This document shows positions 1-11,083 of a DNA stretch of 64,000 nt, in pieces (within the stretch, counting starts at the first letter, position 1; every line of letters starts with the position of its first letter). The notes beneath the pieces were generated by a model. The model searched no databases. It was not told the DNA's origin and saw only the letters and a program-made list of their open reading frames with translations. The position numbers and the translations under genes are program-made. The DNA is from Chromohalobacter canadensis (lineage in GTDB: Bacteria > Pseudomonadota > Gammaproteobacteria > Pseudomonadales > Halomonadaceae): NCBI RefSeq assembly GCF_029544075.1, contig NZ_JAJQJH010000001.1:717021-781020 (forward strand), in the 5' to 3' direction.

Positions 1-9
1 GCAAGATTA

Positions 10-1335
10 ATGTTCCCAAACATCAAAAGCATGCGCATTGTTCCAGTGGCCGGTTACGATGGTTTTCTGCTCAACCTGAGCGGCGGTCATGCGCCTTGGT
101 TCATTCGTTGTATCGTCATTCTCGAAGACGATGCTGGTAATAAAGGTGTGGGAGAGATTCCTTCGAGTGCGGGTATTCTCAACGGGCTGGAGCAGTGCCG
201 GGAGCTGGTCGAGGGATCGCGTGTCACTGACATCAAGAAGACGCTGAGCCAAACGAAACAGCTCTTGGCAAAAAACGGCCGTGAAGAGCGGGGTCGTCAG
301 ACGTTTGACCTGCGCGTGGCGGTACATGTACTCACTGGTATCGAATCCGCGCTGTTCGACCTGTTGGGTCAGGCGTTGGGCATGCCGGTGGCGGATCTAT
401 TGGGACAATACGGTCGCCAGCGCGACGAAGTCGAGGCATTGGGTTATCTGTTTCTGCTCGGTAATCCGGACAAGACCGATCTGCCTTATCCTAAAACCGA
501 GAAGCCGCAGGATGCCTGGGATGAAGTACGGCGCAAGGAGGCATTGACGCCCGAGGCTGTTGCCAACTTGGCCAAGGCAGCCTATGAGCGATATGGCTTC
601 AGGGACTTCAAGCTCAAGGGTGGCGTACTGCGCGGTGAAGAAGAAGCCGACTGTATTCGCGCGTTGCACGAGGCATTTCCCGAGGCGCGGCTGACCCTTG
701 ATCCCAATGGCGCCTGGTCGCTCGACGAGGCCGTGCGTGTTCTGGAGCCGGTCAAGCATCTGTTGAGCTATGCTGAAGATCCCTGTGGTCAGGAAGAAAG
801 CTATTCCGGTCGTGAGACCATGGCGGAGTTCAAGAAGCGCACCGGCTTGCCTACCGCGACGAACATGATCGCCACCGACTTCAAACAGTTGCAGTATGCC
901 GTACAACTTAATTCAGTTGATATTCCCCTCGCGGACTGCCACTTCTGGACCATGCAGGGCGCGGTGATGGTCGGCGAACTGTGCAATGAGTGGGGCATGA
1001 CCTGGGGCTCGCACAGCAACAATCACTTCGACATCTCGTTGGCGATGATGACGCATGTGGCGGCGGCTTGCCCAGGTGAGATCACCGCCATCGATACGCA
1101 CTGGATCTGGCAGGATGGACAGCGGATCACCAAGGAGCCGTTTCTGATCCGCGATGGCAAGCTGAAGATACCGTCCGCGCCGGGGCTCGGCGTTGAGCTG
1201 GACGAGGAAAAGTTGATGGAAGCCCACCAGCTTTATAAGCATCTCGACGTGACGCAGCGCAATGATGCCATGGCGATGCAGTATCTGATTCCCGGGTGGG
1301 CGTTCGATCCCAAGCGTCCGGCATTGGTACGTTGA
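10..1335 (+). CDS. gudD: Glucarate dehydratase
   Basis: Enolase-superfamily dehydratase that converts D-glucarate (and probably L-idarate) to 5-dehydro-4-deoxyglucarate in the cytoplasm. The 441-aa product has the usual family length and keeps the catalytic landmarks: a KxK motif at Lys201/Lys203 (general base), the metal ligand Asp231 in LDPNGAW, the ATNMIATD segment, and His335 in SHSNNHFD. The chosen ATG lies at the extreme left edge with no clear Shine-Dalgarno, and the frame is open to the window boundary, so a slightly longer N-terminus is possible. It is followed by a FadR-type regulator and a semialdehyde dehydrogenase that completes the pathway to 2-oxoglutarate. The identification is confident because similarity to E. 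coli GudD runs over the full length. Confidence 0.95.
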   Translation: MFPNIKSMRIVPVAGYDGFLLNLSGGHAPWFIRCIVILEDDAGNKGVGEIPSSAGILNGLEQCRELVEGSRVTDIKKTLSQTKQLLAKNGREERGRQTFDLRVAVHVLTGIESALFDLLGQALGMPVADLLGQYGRQRDEVEALGYLFLLGNPDKTDLPYPKTEKPQDAWDEVRRKEALTPEAVANLAKAAYERYGFRDFKLKGGVLRGEEEADCIRALHEAFPEARLTLDPNGAWSLDEAVRVLEPVKHLLSYAEDPCGQEESYSGRETMAEFKKRTGLPTATNMIATDFKQLQYAVQLNSVDIPLADCHFWTMQGAVMVGELCNEWGMTWGSHSNNHFDISLAMMTHVAAACPGEITAIDTHWIWQDGQRITKEPFLIRDGKLKIPSAPGLGVELDEEKLMEAHQLYKHLDVTQRNDAMAMQYLIPGWAFDPKRPALVR

Positions 1336-1384
1336 ATGGTTGAATAAACAATGAGTGAATACCCATGCAAGCGACACATGACCT

Positions 1385-2107
1385 ATGAACTCACTTGGCG
1401 TTAAACGTGTCTCCCAGCAAGGGAGCTTGTCCCGTCAGGTTTCTCAGCAGCTCGAGGCGATTATTGCAGCGGGCGAGATCGCCGTCGGCGATAAGCTACC
1501 GCCTGAGAATGGCTTGTGCGAGATGTTCGGCGTCAGCCGTACCGTCGTTCGTGAGGCCATTACGCATCTCAAGTCGCTGGGGCTGGTCGAGACGCGGCGC
1601 GGTATCGGCACGAGGGTGCTCCGCTGCGCGCCGGAGGGAGTGTACCCTGCCAAGCGGATCAGCCTGACCACGGTCGAGGATATCCTGGGGATTCTCGAAT
1701 TGCGCCTGACGCTGGAACCGGAAGCCGCCGCGCTGGCCGCGTTGCGGCGCGACGAGGCGGATATCGAGCGGCTTCGTCAGGCACATGCGCGATTCATCGA
1801 GGCGTTCCAGCATCAGTCCCAGGCACGGGAAGAAGACTTCTCTTTTCACTTCGTGGTGGCGCAAGCCACGCATAATCCGGCATTCACCACGGTGTACGAG
1901 CAGTTGAATCTGGGCGCAATCCCCCGTGCCAAGCTTCTTTCCGTTGAACTCGATACGGCGGCGACGCATCGCTATCTGGAGCGTGTCGCCGATGAGCATG
2001 CCGATATTCTCGAGGCGATTATCGCTGGCGACGCGGATGCGGCCCGCGATGCGATGCGCCACCATCTGAGCCGTGCGAGCAATACTTATGCCTCCTATCG
2101 GGAGTGA
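1385..2107 (+). CDS. GntR-family (FadR/FCD) transcriptional regulator
   Basis: A 240-aa DNA-binding regulator with an N-terminal winged helix-turn-helix (about residues 10-75, including LPPENGLCEMFGVSRTVVRE) and a C-terminal all-helical FCD ligand domain (about 95-225). It sits 49 bp after gudD and 45 bp before the semialdehyde dehydrogenase, so it probably controls this sugar-acid pathway in response to glucarate or a derived keto acid. That role is inferred from position. A near-perfect 16-bp palindrome lies just downstream, before the dehydrogenase, and could be one of its operators. Confidence 0.88.
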   Translation: MNSLGVKRVSQQGSLSRQVSQQLEAIIAAGEIAVGDKLPPENGLCEMFGVSRTVVREAITHLKSLGLVETRRGIGTRVLRCAPEGVYPAKRISLTTVEDILGILELRLTLEPEAAALAALRRDEADIERLRQAHARFIEAFQHQSQAREEDFSFHFVVAQATHNPAFTTVYEQLNLGAIPRAKLLSVELDTAATHRYLERVADEHADILEAIIAGDADAARDAMRHHLSRASNTYASYRE

Positions 2108-2117
2108 TGGGTATTGC

Positions 2118-2133
2118 TTATATACGTATTTAA
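2118..2133. promoter_or_regulatory. Near-perfect 16-bp palindrome, candidate GntR operator
   Basis: TTATATACGTATTTAA is symmetric around the central CG with only one mismatched pair. It lies in the 45-bp gap between the FadR-type regulator and the dehydrogenase gene, about 20 bp before the dehydrogenase ATG. Short palindromes of this size are typical targets of FadR-subfamily dimers, so it is a reasonable operator candidate. No second copy upstream of gudD can be checked because that DNA is outside the window. Confidence 0.35.
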
Positions 2134-2152
2134 TCCGCACAAGGAGTAGATC

Positions 2153-3730
2153 ATGACACTGGAAGGTAGTTTATTGATCGGCCAGCAGACCGTGCGTGGC
2201 ACCGGAGCCGTGATTCATGCCGTCAACCCGGCTACGGGCGAGACACTGGAACCGGCTTATCCGGGTGGTACGCAAGTGGACGTCGATCACGCCTGCGAGC
2301 TGGCCTGGAGCGCCTTCGATACCTACCGCGAGACCTCGCTCGAGGATCGCGCTAAGTTCCTCGAAACCGTCGCCGATGAGATCGAGGCGCTCGGTGACGA
2401 CCTCATCGAGCGCGCCGTGGCCGAGTCAGGTCTGCCCCAGGCGCGCATTCAGGGCGAACGCGGCCGTACCTGTGGTCAGCTACGCATGTTCGCTCGCGTC
2501 GTGCGTGATGGTGAATGGCTCGATGTTCGTGTCGACCCGGCACTGCCGGACCGTCAGCCGATGCCGCGTGTCGACCTGCGCCAGCGCCACATCGCGCTCG
2601 GCCCTGTCGTTGTCTTCGGTGCCAGCAACTTCCCGTTGGCGTTTTCCGTTGCCGGTGGCGACACCGCTTCCGCATTGGCAGCAGGCTGCCCGGTCATCGT
2701 CAAGGCACATGCCGCACACCCGGGAACGAGCGAGTTGGTTGGCCGCGCAATTCAGGCGGCAGTCAAGAAGTGCGGGCTGCCGGAAGGCGTATTCTCACTG
2801 ATATTTGGCTCTGGCCGCGAGGTGGGTACTGCCCTGGTCACGGATTCTCGCATCAAGGCGGCTGGCTTCACCGGCTCACGCAGCGGCGGCCTGGCTTTAT
2901 GGAAAGCCGCCCAGTCGCGTGCTGAGCCGATCCCGTTCTATGCCGAGATGAGCTCGATCAACCCGGTCTTCCCACTGCCGGCGGCGCTCAAGGCGCGCGG
3001 CGAAGAGATGGGCAAGGCGTTCGTCGCCTCCCTCAACATGGGCGCGGGCCAGTTCTGCACCAATCCGGGCTTGGTCATCGCGATCAAGGGGCCGGAACTC
3101 GATGCGTTCCTTTCGGCCGCTGGTGACGCGGTCAAGGGCAGTGCGCCGCAGACCATGCTGACGCCGGGCATCCATGAAGCCTACGAGAACGGTGTCGGCG
3201 CACTGATGAGTAATGGCAAGGCGAAGGAAGTGGCACGAGGAGAAAAAGGCAAAGGTCCGAACCAGTGTCAAACTGGCCTGTTCGTGACCGCGGCACAGGA
3301 CTTCCTGAGTGACGAAGCGCTGCAGGGCGAGGTTTTTGGTGCCACCTCGTTGGTCGTCGAATGTGCCGATGTGGCCGAACTTGCGAAGGTTGCCGAGCAT
3401 CTGGAAGGCCAACTGACCGTGACGCTACAAATGGATGATGCCGACCTCGATATGGCGCGCCAGTTGTTGCCGACGCTTGAGCGCAAGGCGGGACGTATTC
3501 TAGTCAACGGCTGGCCGACCGGTGTCGAGGTGTGTGATGCGATGGACCATGGCGGTCCGTTCCCGGCAACATCGGATTCACGTACTACGTCCGTGGGTAC
3601 TGCTGCGATCTATCGTTTCCTGCGTCCGGTCTGCTATCAGAACCTGCCCGACGGCCTTCTGCCAGAAGCGATCAAGCAGAGCAATCCGCTCAAGCTGGAT
3701 CGTTTGGTCGACGGTAAACGCGAGAGCTGA
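2153..3730 (+). CDS. 2,5-dioxovalerate (2-oxoglutarate semialdehyde) dehydrogenase
   Basis: NAD(P)-dependent aldehyde dehydrogenase of 525 aa that oxidises 2-oxoglutarate semialdehyde to 2-oxoglutarate, the last step of glucarate and pentonate breakdown. The length and the divergent sequence are typical of this subfamily and differ from ordinary ~490-aa aldehyde dehydrogenases. The catalytic cysteine is Cys302 in GQFCTNPG and the general base is probably Glu265 in YAEMSS. A clear AAGGAG precedes the ATG at 2153. It is the last gene of the gudD cluster and is followed by two hairpins. The enzyme making its substrate (5-dehydro-4-deoxyglucarate dehydratase) is absent here and may lie upstream of the window. 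Confidence 0.88.
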   Translation: MTLEGSLLIGQQTVRGTGAVIHAVNPATGETLEPAYPGGTQVDVDHACELAWSAFDTYRETSLEDRAKFLETVADEIEALGDDLIERAVAESGLPQARIQGERGRTCGQLRMFARVVRDGEWLDVRVDPALPDRQPMPRVDLRQRHIALGPVVVFGASNFPLAFSVAGGDTASALAAGCPVIVKAHAAHPGTSELVGRAIQAAVKKCGLPEGVFSLIFGSGREVGTALVTDSRIKAAGFTGSRSGGLALWKAAQSRAEPIPFYAEMSSINPVFPLPAALKARGEEMGKAFVASLNMGAGQFCTNPGLVIAIKGPELDAFLSAAGDAVKGSAPQTMLTPGIHEAYENGVGALMSNGKAKEVARGEKGKGPNQCQTGLFVTAAQDFLSDEALQGEVFGATSLVVECADVAELAKVAEHLEGQLTVTLQMDDADLDMARQLLPTLERKAGRILVNGWPTGVEVCDAMDHGGPFPATSDSRTTSVGTAAIYRFLRPVCYQNLPDGLLPEAIKQSNPLKLDRLVDGKRES

Positions 3731-3735
3731 TGCCC

Positions 3736-3796
3736 GGCGTCGCTAACGACGCCTTTCAGGTACTCAAGGCCACTCTTCGGAGTGGCCTTTTTGTTC
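3736..3796 (+). terminator. Tandem hairpins ending the glucarate cluster
   Basis: A first 7-bp stem, GGCGTCG / CGACGCC (3736-3742, 3747-3753), is followed by a perfect 10-bp stem AAGGCCACTC / GAGTGGCCTT (3766-3775, 3780-3789) with a TTCG tetraloop and a T-run. The second is a textbook intrinsic terminator, placed right after the semialdehyde dehydrogenase stop codon. Confidence 0.85.
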
Positions 3797-3834
3797 GCTT
3801 ATCACATACCAGAGTTCGTAATTAGAGGATGGCG

Positions 3835-3864
3835 CTGACGTTGGTCGTTGCCAGCGCGTACAAT
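3835..3864 (+). promoter_or_regulatory. Candidate sigma-70 promoter for ybiT
   Basis: CTGACG (3835-3840) and TACAAT (3859-3864) are separated by 18 bp, upstream of the ABC-F gene whose TTG start is at 3946. The -10 is close to consensus and the -35 is weaker. Confidence 0.45.
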
Positions 3865-3945
3865 GCCGCCTCGACATAGGTTGGGGCTCGTACCGCCGGG
3901 TCCGCCGTCGCTTCATTCACGCCGTTTCCCGCGAGAACCCCGATT

Positions 3946-5535
<1,590 letters not shown>

Positions 5536-5553
5536 ACGCAACGTTCGTCAATG

Positions 5554-6081
5554 TTAGTCGAACGCTTGTGGGTAGCGACGCCTGGCACGCTCCAGTCGGT
5601 AAATGGTGATGGCGTTGGTGACGAATACCAGCGCCTCGGCCAGCATGCCGCCCACTGAGCCCACCAAGGCATGGCTAAGAAACCATGACAATGCTGCGAG
5701 CCCCAAGCAGATGCGCATGGCAATACCCTGAAACAGGAACATACCCACCGTTCCCACCGTCATCGCCACGATGGCAGGCAAGTCCGCCCAACCCTGCCAG
5801 GTCAACAGCGCTGCCACACCACTGGCGACCAGCACGCCAGCCATTACCTGCTTACTACCCGGGTAACGTCGCGCCAGCGCGATGCGCACGATCACCAGCA
5901 CTGTCAGCGCCGCCGCTGTCCAGCTCTCGAAGAGGATGAACTGCAACGCGAAGGCCACGTTGGCGGAGAGCAACAGTACCATCAACCGCTCGTCCCGCTT
6001 GCTGGAGAAGGCCAGAAGGCAGAGTATCAACGAGATTACGCCAAAGAATTGCCCAGCGAGTGCGCTATAACTGTCAAGCAT
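5554..6081 (-). CDS. YgjV-like inner-membrane protein
   Basis: A 175-aa hydrophobic protein with about five or six predicted transmembrane segments, starting with a short N-terminal helix (residues 6-25) and ending in a basic tail. The pattern FSSKRDERL in the first loop and the overall layout resemble the E. coli YgjV family of inner-membrane proteins, whose function is unknown. It is convergent with ybiT and separated by about 100 bp from the AEC transporter on the same strand. The family call is moderate, based on remembered similarity; no function is proposed. Confidence 0.7.
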   Translation of the reverse strand: MLDSYSALAGQFFGVISLILCLLAFSSKRDERLMVLLLSANVAFALQFILFESWTAAALTVLVIVRIALARRYPGSKQVMAGVLVASGVAALLTWQGWADLPAIVAMTVGTVGMFLFQGIAMRICLGLAALSWFLSHALVGSVGGMLAEALVFVTNAITIYRLERARRRYPQAFD

Positions 6082-6187
6082 GAAGCGGTTGACTCCTTGT
6101 CATTGCCATATTCACTCAATCGCAGTTTGCGACAAGGGCCGCAAACCCTTGGCAAATACGGTGCGGCTTCGTGGTGAGAGGCCGGTT

Positions 6188-7135
6188 TTAGATCCAGCCC
6201 ACCAGTTTCAGAATGAACACTCCGGCGCTAAGGGTGAACAGCGAGGCGACGGTGGTGATGACGATGATATTGGCGGCGAGCTTGGCATTGGCATGTGCGG
6301 CCTTGGCCATAACGAAACTCGCCGCGGCGCCGGGGCTACCCAGAAACAGGAAGAGAATGCCCAACTCGCGCCCACGATAACCCAGCGCAAAGGCGCCCAG
6401 TATGCCGAGAAGGGGGAGCCATACGACCTTCCAGAGGCTGGCATCCAGTGCCAGGCCGCTACTCCGCTTGACGGACGTGAACGACAGCGTGCCGCCGATG
6501 CAGACCAGGGCCAGCGGTAGAGACATGGCGCCGAAATAGTCGCCCGAGGTGAGCAGCCATGCGGGCAGGTCGATCTGAAAATACGCAAAGGGAATCGCCA
6601 GCAAGACGCTCAGGATGAGCGGGTTCTTGGCGATATGCTTGAGAATCGCGCCGAGGCCCGAGCGCGCGCCTTCGCTATAATAGGCCAGGATGATCGCCGA
6701 CAAAACGTTGTACACGATGATGATGCCGCCGACCAGGATGCTTCCCAGCGAGAGTCCATAATCGCCGTATTGGTTGGCAGCAAGCGCCAAGCCGACGATC
6801 CCGCAGTTGCCGCGAAAAGCCCCTTGCGTGAAGACGCCGCGCTCGGCATGGGGGCAGCGCCAGATGGCCCAGCCCCAGGCGAGAAAGAAGCTCAGTACCG
6901 AAAAGCCCAAAAAATAGACGATTAGCCCTGGTTGCAGTGCGACGTCCAGATCGGCGCGGACGATACTCAGAAAAATCAATGTCGGCATGGTGGCGCGAAA
7001 CACCAATGCCGAGGCCATGGAAATGAAATGCGCGTCGATCCAGCCGATGCGTTTGAAAACGATCCCCAGAAACACCATGGCGAAGACGGGTAGCGTGACT
7101 TGCAGCGTATGCGAGAAAACGGCCAGCAGGTCCAT
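6188..7135 (-). CDS. AEC-family (auxin efflux carrier-like) transporter
   Basis: A 315-aa membrane protein with about ten hydrophobic segments. Residues such as the GNCGIVGLALAANQYG segment near the middle and the C-terminal region GSPGAAASFVMAKAAHANAKLAANIIVITTV (positions roughly 265-295) are characteristic of bacterial AEC permeases, which move small organic acids such as malate or malonate. The substrate cannot be read from the sequence. A possible 36-aa single-span peptide ends 6 bp upstream on the same strand and may be translated from the same message. Confidence 0.85.
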   Translation of the reverse strand: MDLLAVFSHTLQVTLPVFAMVFLGIVFKRIGWIDAHFISMASALVFRATMPTLIFLSIVRADLDVALQPGLIVYFLGFSVLSFFLAWGWAIWRCPHAERGVFTQGAFRGNCGIVGLALAANQYGDYGLSLGSILVGGIIIVYNVLSAIILAYYSEGARSGLGAILKHIAKNPLILSVLLAIPFAYFQIDLPAWLLTSGDYFGAMSLPLALVCIGGTLSFTSVKRSSGLALDASLWKVVWLPLLGILGAFALGYRGRELGILFLFLGSPGAAASFVMAKAAHANAKLAANIIVITTVASLFTLSAGVFILKLVGWI

Positions 7136-7141
7136 GCGCGA

Positions 7142-7252
7142 TCAGTTTCCTTGTCTTGCGAGTACGAAGCCCACGATGATGGCAGTGGCCACGACGAGCC
7201 AAAATAGAGTGTTGCGCAGGCGAGTGGGGCGGGGCGGTCGAGATTTTGGCAC
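7142..7252 (-). CDS. Candidate 36-aa single-span membrane peptide
   Basis: A small reading frame with a GTG start at 7252, preceded by AAGGAA at a good spacing of about 6-7 bases, and ending in TGA only 6 bases before the AEC transporter ATG. The product has a basic, proline-rich N-terminus (PKSRPPRPTRLRN) followed by one hydrophobic helix (residues 14-31, LFWLVVATAIIVGFVLA). This positive-inside single-span design and the tight coupling to a transporter gene suggest a real small membrane protein, perhaps a partner or modulator. It is too short to be judged by composition alone. Confidence 0.45.
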   Translation of the reverse strand: MPKSRPPRPTRLRNTLFWLVVATAIIVGFVLARQGN

Positions 7253-7408
7253 GCAGGGTTCCTTGTTCCTTGGTCGGCTTTGGAAACGAAAAGGTTTATG
7301 GTAAACCCGTTAGCCTGCTAGGCCCAGTGCCGCGCTTCAAACGCCCATGACCGATGAAGACGGCGGCGTGGCGAGCGGGTCCTCGATCGATCAACTGTGG
7401 GAGTCCTC

Positions 7409-8290
7409 ATGCGCGAACCCGAATCTCTAAATCTGGCCCATGGACGCCTCGCGGCCCTGGCCTGGGGCGACGCCGACGCGCCCGTGTGGTTGGCGCTGCA
7501 TGGCTGGCTGGATAACGCCGAGAGCTTTTCGCGCTTGGCACCGTTGCTGACCGAGCGTCTGGGAGTTCGCATCGTCGCGATCGACTTCCCCGGCCACGGG
7601 CGCTCGCAGCCGCGCGCCGAAGGCGGCGATTACCCGATCTGGGAATATGCATTGGACGTGCTGGACGCACTCGATGCCCTGGGGCTTGAGTGCGCGCCGC
7701 TGCTGGCGCATTCGATGGGGGCGGCTGTCTCGTGTCTGGTGGCGGCTACGATGCCAGAGCGTGTCGCTCGGTTGGTGCTGATCGACGGCTTGGGGACCTT
7801 GACCACCGAGGTCGACGACACCGCCAAACAACTACGCATGGGCTTGATCCAGCGCCGTCGCTCGCGTTCCACGGTGCCGCGCTATCCCGACGAGGCAACC
7901 GCCATTGCGGCGCGCGTAGCGGGTGGCGTGACGCCCATCGATGCTGATACGGCTGCGCCTCTGGTACGCCGCAACCTGGATGTGGAAGACGATGGCCACG
8001 TGCGCTTGCGCTCCGACGGTCGCTTGCTGCGTCCATCGTTGGTGCGTTTTACCACCGAGCAGATGCTGTCGCTATTGCGCACTATTGAAGCCCCGGTACT
8101 GTTGATCGAAGGCGAGCAGGGTATTCTCGCCGAGCGTGCCTACGCCCAACGGGCCCGTGACGCCATCGCTCGGCTCACGCGTGTGCTGCTGCCCGGTGGA
8201 CACCACCTGCATCTCGAAGCGCACGCCGTCGACGCCGTGGCTGATGCCATCGTCGCCGACTCGAATGAGACGACGAGGCGTCATGTTTGA
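7409..8290 (+). CDS. Alpha/beta-fold hydrolase
   Basis: A 293-aa serine hydrolase of the alpha/beta fold. The oxyanion-hole motif HGWLDNAESF is near residue 30, the nucleophile is Ser102 in AHSMGA, and the likely catalytic His lies in GGHHLHLEA near the C-terminus. The ATG at 7409 is preferred because GGGAG lies 5 bases before it; a GTG at 7397 would add four residues but has no ribosome-binding site. It ends just 14 bases before the patatin gene start, so the two are probably co-transcribed. It is probably an esterase; the natural substrate is unknown. Confidence 0.82.
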   Translation: MREPESLNLAHGRLAALAWGDADAPVWLALHGWLDNAESFSRLAPLLTERLGVRIVAIDFPGHGRSQPRAEGGDYPIWEYALDVLDALDALGLECAPLLAHSMGAAVSCLVAATMPERVARLVLIDGLGTLTTEVDDTAKQLRMGLIQRRRSRSTVPRYPDEATAIAARVAGGVTPIDADTAAPLVRRNLDVEDDGHVRLRSDGRLLRPSLVRFTTEQMLSLLRTIEAPVLLIEGEQGILAERAYAQRARDAIARLTRVLLPGGHHLHLEAHAVDAVADAIVADSNETTRRHV

Positions 8291-8304
8291 AAGAGGACGC
8301 TGAC

Positions 8305-9345
8305 ATGGGCAAGCGAGTTGCGCTGGTGCTGGGCAGTGGTGGCGCTCGGGGCTATACGCATATCGGCGTGATCGATGAGTTAGTGGCCCGCGGGTATGAG
8401 ATCGCCGCCATTTCGGGCTGCTCGATGGGGGCCCTGGTGGGCGGCATTTATGCAGCCGGTCAGCTTGATCGATACCGCGACTGGGTATGCCAGTTGGATT
8501 ACTTCGATGTGCTCAAGCTGGTCGATGTGACCTGGAGTCCGATGGGGGCGATGCGCGCCAGCAAGGTGATGAACAAGCTCGAGAGCCTGATCGGTGATAT
8601 CCGCATCGAGGACTTGAGCATCCCGTTGACTACCGTGGCCACTGACCTCAATCGACAGAAGGAAATCTGGTTCCAGAGCGGTCCGCTTTTGCGTGCGATC
8701 CGTGCCTCCATCGCGGTCCCCGGCATCATCACACCGGTGCACCTGGATGGGCATGTGCTCGTCGATGGCGGTTTGCTCAATCCATTGCCGATCATTCCCA
8801 CCGTGGCGGTCCACGCCGACCTGGTAGTGGCGGTCAACTCTACCGCGCAGACCTCCCGACAGGTGACGCTTGAGGAAATGCTGCCTCCCGAGGAAGCAGC
8901 ACAGGAAGAAGCACGCGAACGCGAGCGCGAATCGCGCGGACAAGGGTTCGGCGGCTGGCTGGGCGGCGTACGTGAGCGTGTGCAGCACATGTTCGGCAAC
9001 GGCCAGGAAGACGTTGAGGTTAGCGATGCCTCCGAGCAAGCGGCTACCGAACGCGCCTGGGGCAAGCTCGACATGATGCTGGCGTCATTCGATATCACCC
9101 AGGCGGCGCTAGCCAAATACAAGGTGGCTGGGTACCCCCCCGATATCTTGATCGAGGTGCCCAAGAGCGTGTGCGGTGCCTATGAGTTTCACCGTGCCGA
9201 GGCGCTGATTCAATTGGGGCATCATCTGGCCGCGCAGGCCATCGACCGTTACGAGGGGGATCGCGACATGACCGTGACCGGAGGTGACGTGACTGAAGCC
9301 AAGAATCATCCGCTGATGAAGCCCGCCAGGCGCAGGCCGCGTTGA
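8305..9345 (+). CDS. rssA: Patatin-like phospholipase, RssA type
   Basis: A 346-aa patatin-family protein that probably hydrolyses acyl esters of lipids with a Ser-Asp dyad. The glycine-rich oxyanion loop GSGGARG is at the N-terminus, the nucleophile Ser40 sits in GCSMGA and Asp154 in the DGGLLNPLP motif. An acidic and Glu/Arg-rich segment (about residues 185-250) is inserted before a conserved C-terminal domain. The start is ATG at 8305 with GAGGA 7 bases upstream; an earlier TTG would overlap the preceding hydrolase. RssA proteins are widespread and poorly characterised, so the role in the cell remains open. Confidence 0.85.
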   Translation: MGKRVALVLGSGGARGYTHIGVIDELVARGYEIAAISGCSMGALVGGIYAAGQLDRYRDWVCQLDYFDVLKLVDVTWSPMGAMRASKVMNKLESLIGDIRIEDLSIPLTTVATDLNRQKEIWFQSGPLLRAIRASIAVPGIITPVHLDGHVLVDGGLLNPLPIIPTVAVHADLVVAVNSTAQTSRQVTLEEMLPPEEAAQEEARERERESRGQGFGGWLGGVRERVQHMFGNGQEDVEVSDASEQAATERAWGKLDMMLASFDITQAALAKYKVAGYPPDILIEVPKSVCGAYEFHRAEALIQLGHHLAAQAIDRYEGDRDMTVTGGDVTEAKNHPLMKPARRRPR

Positions 9346-9393
9346 AACGTGGATTTAGTTGAAACTGGGTTGTTCATGGCCGGTAGCGGTCGA

Positions 9394-9984
9394 TTATACG
9401 GCATCGCCGCGCCGGCGGAGCAGAATATAGACCGCCCCGGTACCACCATCCGCATCGCGTGCCGAGCAGAAGGCGAGCACGGCGGGCCATTCGCGCAGCC
9501 AAGCATTGACGTGGCTCTTGATGACCGGGTAATCGTCGTCCTTGCCGAGTAGCGATGCGCGGGCCTTGCCGTGTATCACGAGCACACAACGCCAGCGGTG
9601 CCCGTGGGCGTCGTGAAGGAAGGTTTCGAGTTGCTCGCGTGCTTCGCTGACGGTGTAACCGTGCAGGTCCAGGCCGGCTTCCCATTCGATATTGCCGCGC
9701 TTGAGTTGTGTTCGCGTCCGGTAGGGCAGATCGGGGACCGCGAATTCCAGTGCCTCGCTGGGGCGCACCGGCTCGACGCGTCCATCACTGGTGCGGCTGG
9801 TGGGGGCTTGGGTATCGGCGCTGGTGGCGGCGGCGCGGCGCTCTGCCACGGCATCGTCGTCGCGGCGGCGCGGGCGCCCGGTATCGGCGCGGTTGGTATG
9901 CAGACGATGCACGCCAGCGTCTTCCAGCGCTTGACGAAACACGTTGATCTCGGCGTCGTCAGGCTGGCCACGGCGTCGGCTCAT
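9394..9984 (-). CDS. smrB: Smr-domain endonuclease SmrB (ribosome rescue)
   Basis: A 196-aa protein with a variable, charged N-terminal half and a C-terminal Smr domain (about residues 110-190) carrying the family motifs LDLHGYT and HGKA, where SmrB proteins usually have HGHGK-like sequence. E. coli SmrB (formerly YfcN) cleaves mRNA at collided ribosomes. Gene order supports the call: in E. coli smrB is also divergent from prmB, which is followed by aroC, exactly as here. The N-terminal region of E. coli SmrB binds the ribosome; the equivalent here is present but not well conserved by eye. Confidence 0.85.
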   Translation of the reverse strand: MSRRRGQPDDAEINVFRQALEDAGVHRLHTNRADTGRPRRRDDDAVAERRAAATSADTQAPTSRTSDGRVEPVRPSEALEFAVPDLPYRTRTQLKRGNIEWEAGLDLHGYTVSEAREQLETFLHDAHGHRWRCVLVIHGKARASLLGKDDDYPVIKSHVNAWLREWPAVLAFCSARDADGGTGAVYILLRRRGDAV

Positions 9985-10112
9985 GGCGAAACTCCCCAGG
10001 CGGCACGGTCGGTTTAAAGGCTACCCAGTATAGCGACTTGTCCACGACTGTGAACCGGCGCGCGCTCCGGGTACAATCGCCGATTCCATGGAACCGCTTA
10101 ACAGGATGCTTC

Positions 10113-11066
10113 GTGCCTGCTTCCCGACCGACCGACGTTTCCACGCTGACCCTCGACGACGCGTCACTGGCTGAAGGGCTGGTGTCGCTGCGTGATTGCC
10201 TGCGCTGGGCGACCAGTGAATTCAATGCGCACCGCCTGCACTTTGGGCACGGTACGGCCAGTGCGTGGGACGAGGCGGTGGCGCTGGTCCTGGGCGCGCT
10301 GCATCTGCCCTGGGACATCGATCCCGCCGTCCTTGATGCCCGGCTATTGCCGATCGAGCGCCGTCGGGTCGTGAGCCTGGTGCGTCAGCGCATCGAGCAG
10401 CGCACGCCCCTGCCGTATTTGCTGGGTGAGGCCTTCTTCGCCGGCCACCCCTTCGAGGTCGACGAGCGGGTACTGATCCCGCGCTCGCCGATCGCGGAGC
10501 TGGTCGAGGATGGCTTCGCGGCCTGGTTCCCCCAGTGGGCGCCGACGCGGGTGCTGGACCTATGTGCCGGGTCGGGATGCATCGGCATCGCCACGGCGCT
10601 GTACTTGCCCACGGCCGAGGTCGATCTGGTCGATATCAGCCCCGAAGCACTGGCGGTGGCCAAGGCCAACATCGTGCATCACGATGTTGGCAAGCGCGTG
10701 CGCGCGGTGACCTCGGATCTGTTTGCCGGCGTTGTCGGTCAGCGCTATGACATCATCGTCTCCAACCCGCCCTATGTGGACGCGCGCGACCTGGCGGGCA
10801 TGCCGGCTGAGTTCTGCCACGAGCCGAGCCTGGCCTTGGCGGCGGGCGACGATGGTTTGGATATCGTGCGCCGCATGCTGCGCGAGGCGCGTGAGCATTT
10901 GACCGACGATGGCGTGTTGATCGTCGAAGTGGGCAATTCCGCGCGGCATCTCGACGCGGCGTTTCCCGAAGTCCCGTTCTTGTGGCTCGAGTTCGAGCGG
11001 GGCGGCGAGGGCGTATTCGCGCTAACCGCTGTCGAGCTCGACCAATATGCGGCATCGTTCGCCTGA
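10113..11066 (+). CDS. prmB: Ribosomal protein uL3 N5-glutamine methyltransferase
   Basis: S-adenosylmethionine-dependent methyltransferase that modifies a glutamine of ribosomal protein L3. The 317-aa product has the SAM-binding loop [12 protein letters not shown], the DISPEAL acidic motif and the signature NPPY at about residues 218-221, which contacts the target glutamine. GTG at 10113 is chosen because AGGA lies 6 bases upstream and the resulting length matches the family; an upstream ATG at 10038 would add 25 residues without support. It lies divergent to smrB, 17 bp upstream of aroC, as in enterobacteria. Confidence 0.92.
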   Translation: MPASRPTDVSTLTLDDASLAEGLVSLRDCLRWATSEFNAHRLHFGHGTASAWDEAVALVLGALHLPWDIDPAVLDARLLPIERRRVVSLVRQRIEQRTPLPYLLGEAFFAGHPFEVDERVLIPRSPIAELVEDGFAAWFPQWAPTRVLDLCAGSGCIGIATALYLPTAEVDLVDISPEALAVAKANIVHHDVGKRVRAVTSDLFAGVVGQRYDIIVSNPPYVDARDLAGMPAEFCHEPSLALAAGDDGLDIVRRMLREAREHLTDDGVLIVEVGNSARHLDAAFPEVPFLWLEFERGGEGVFALTAVELDQYAASFA

Positions 11067-11083
11067 TCGTTGAGGAGCGCGGA

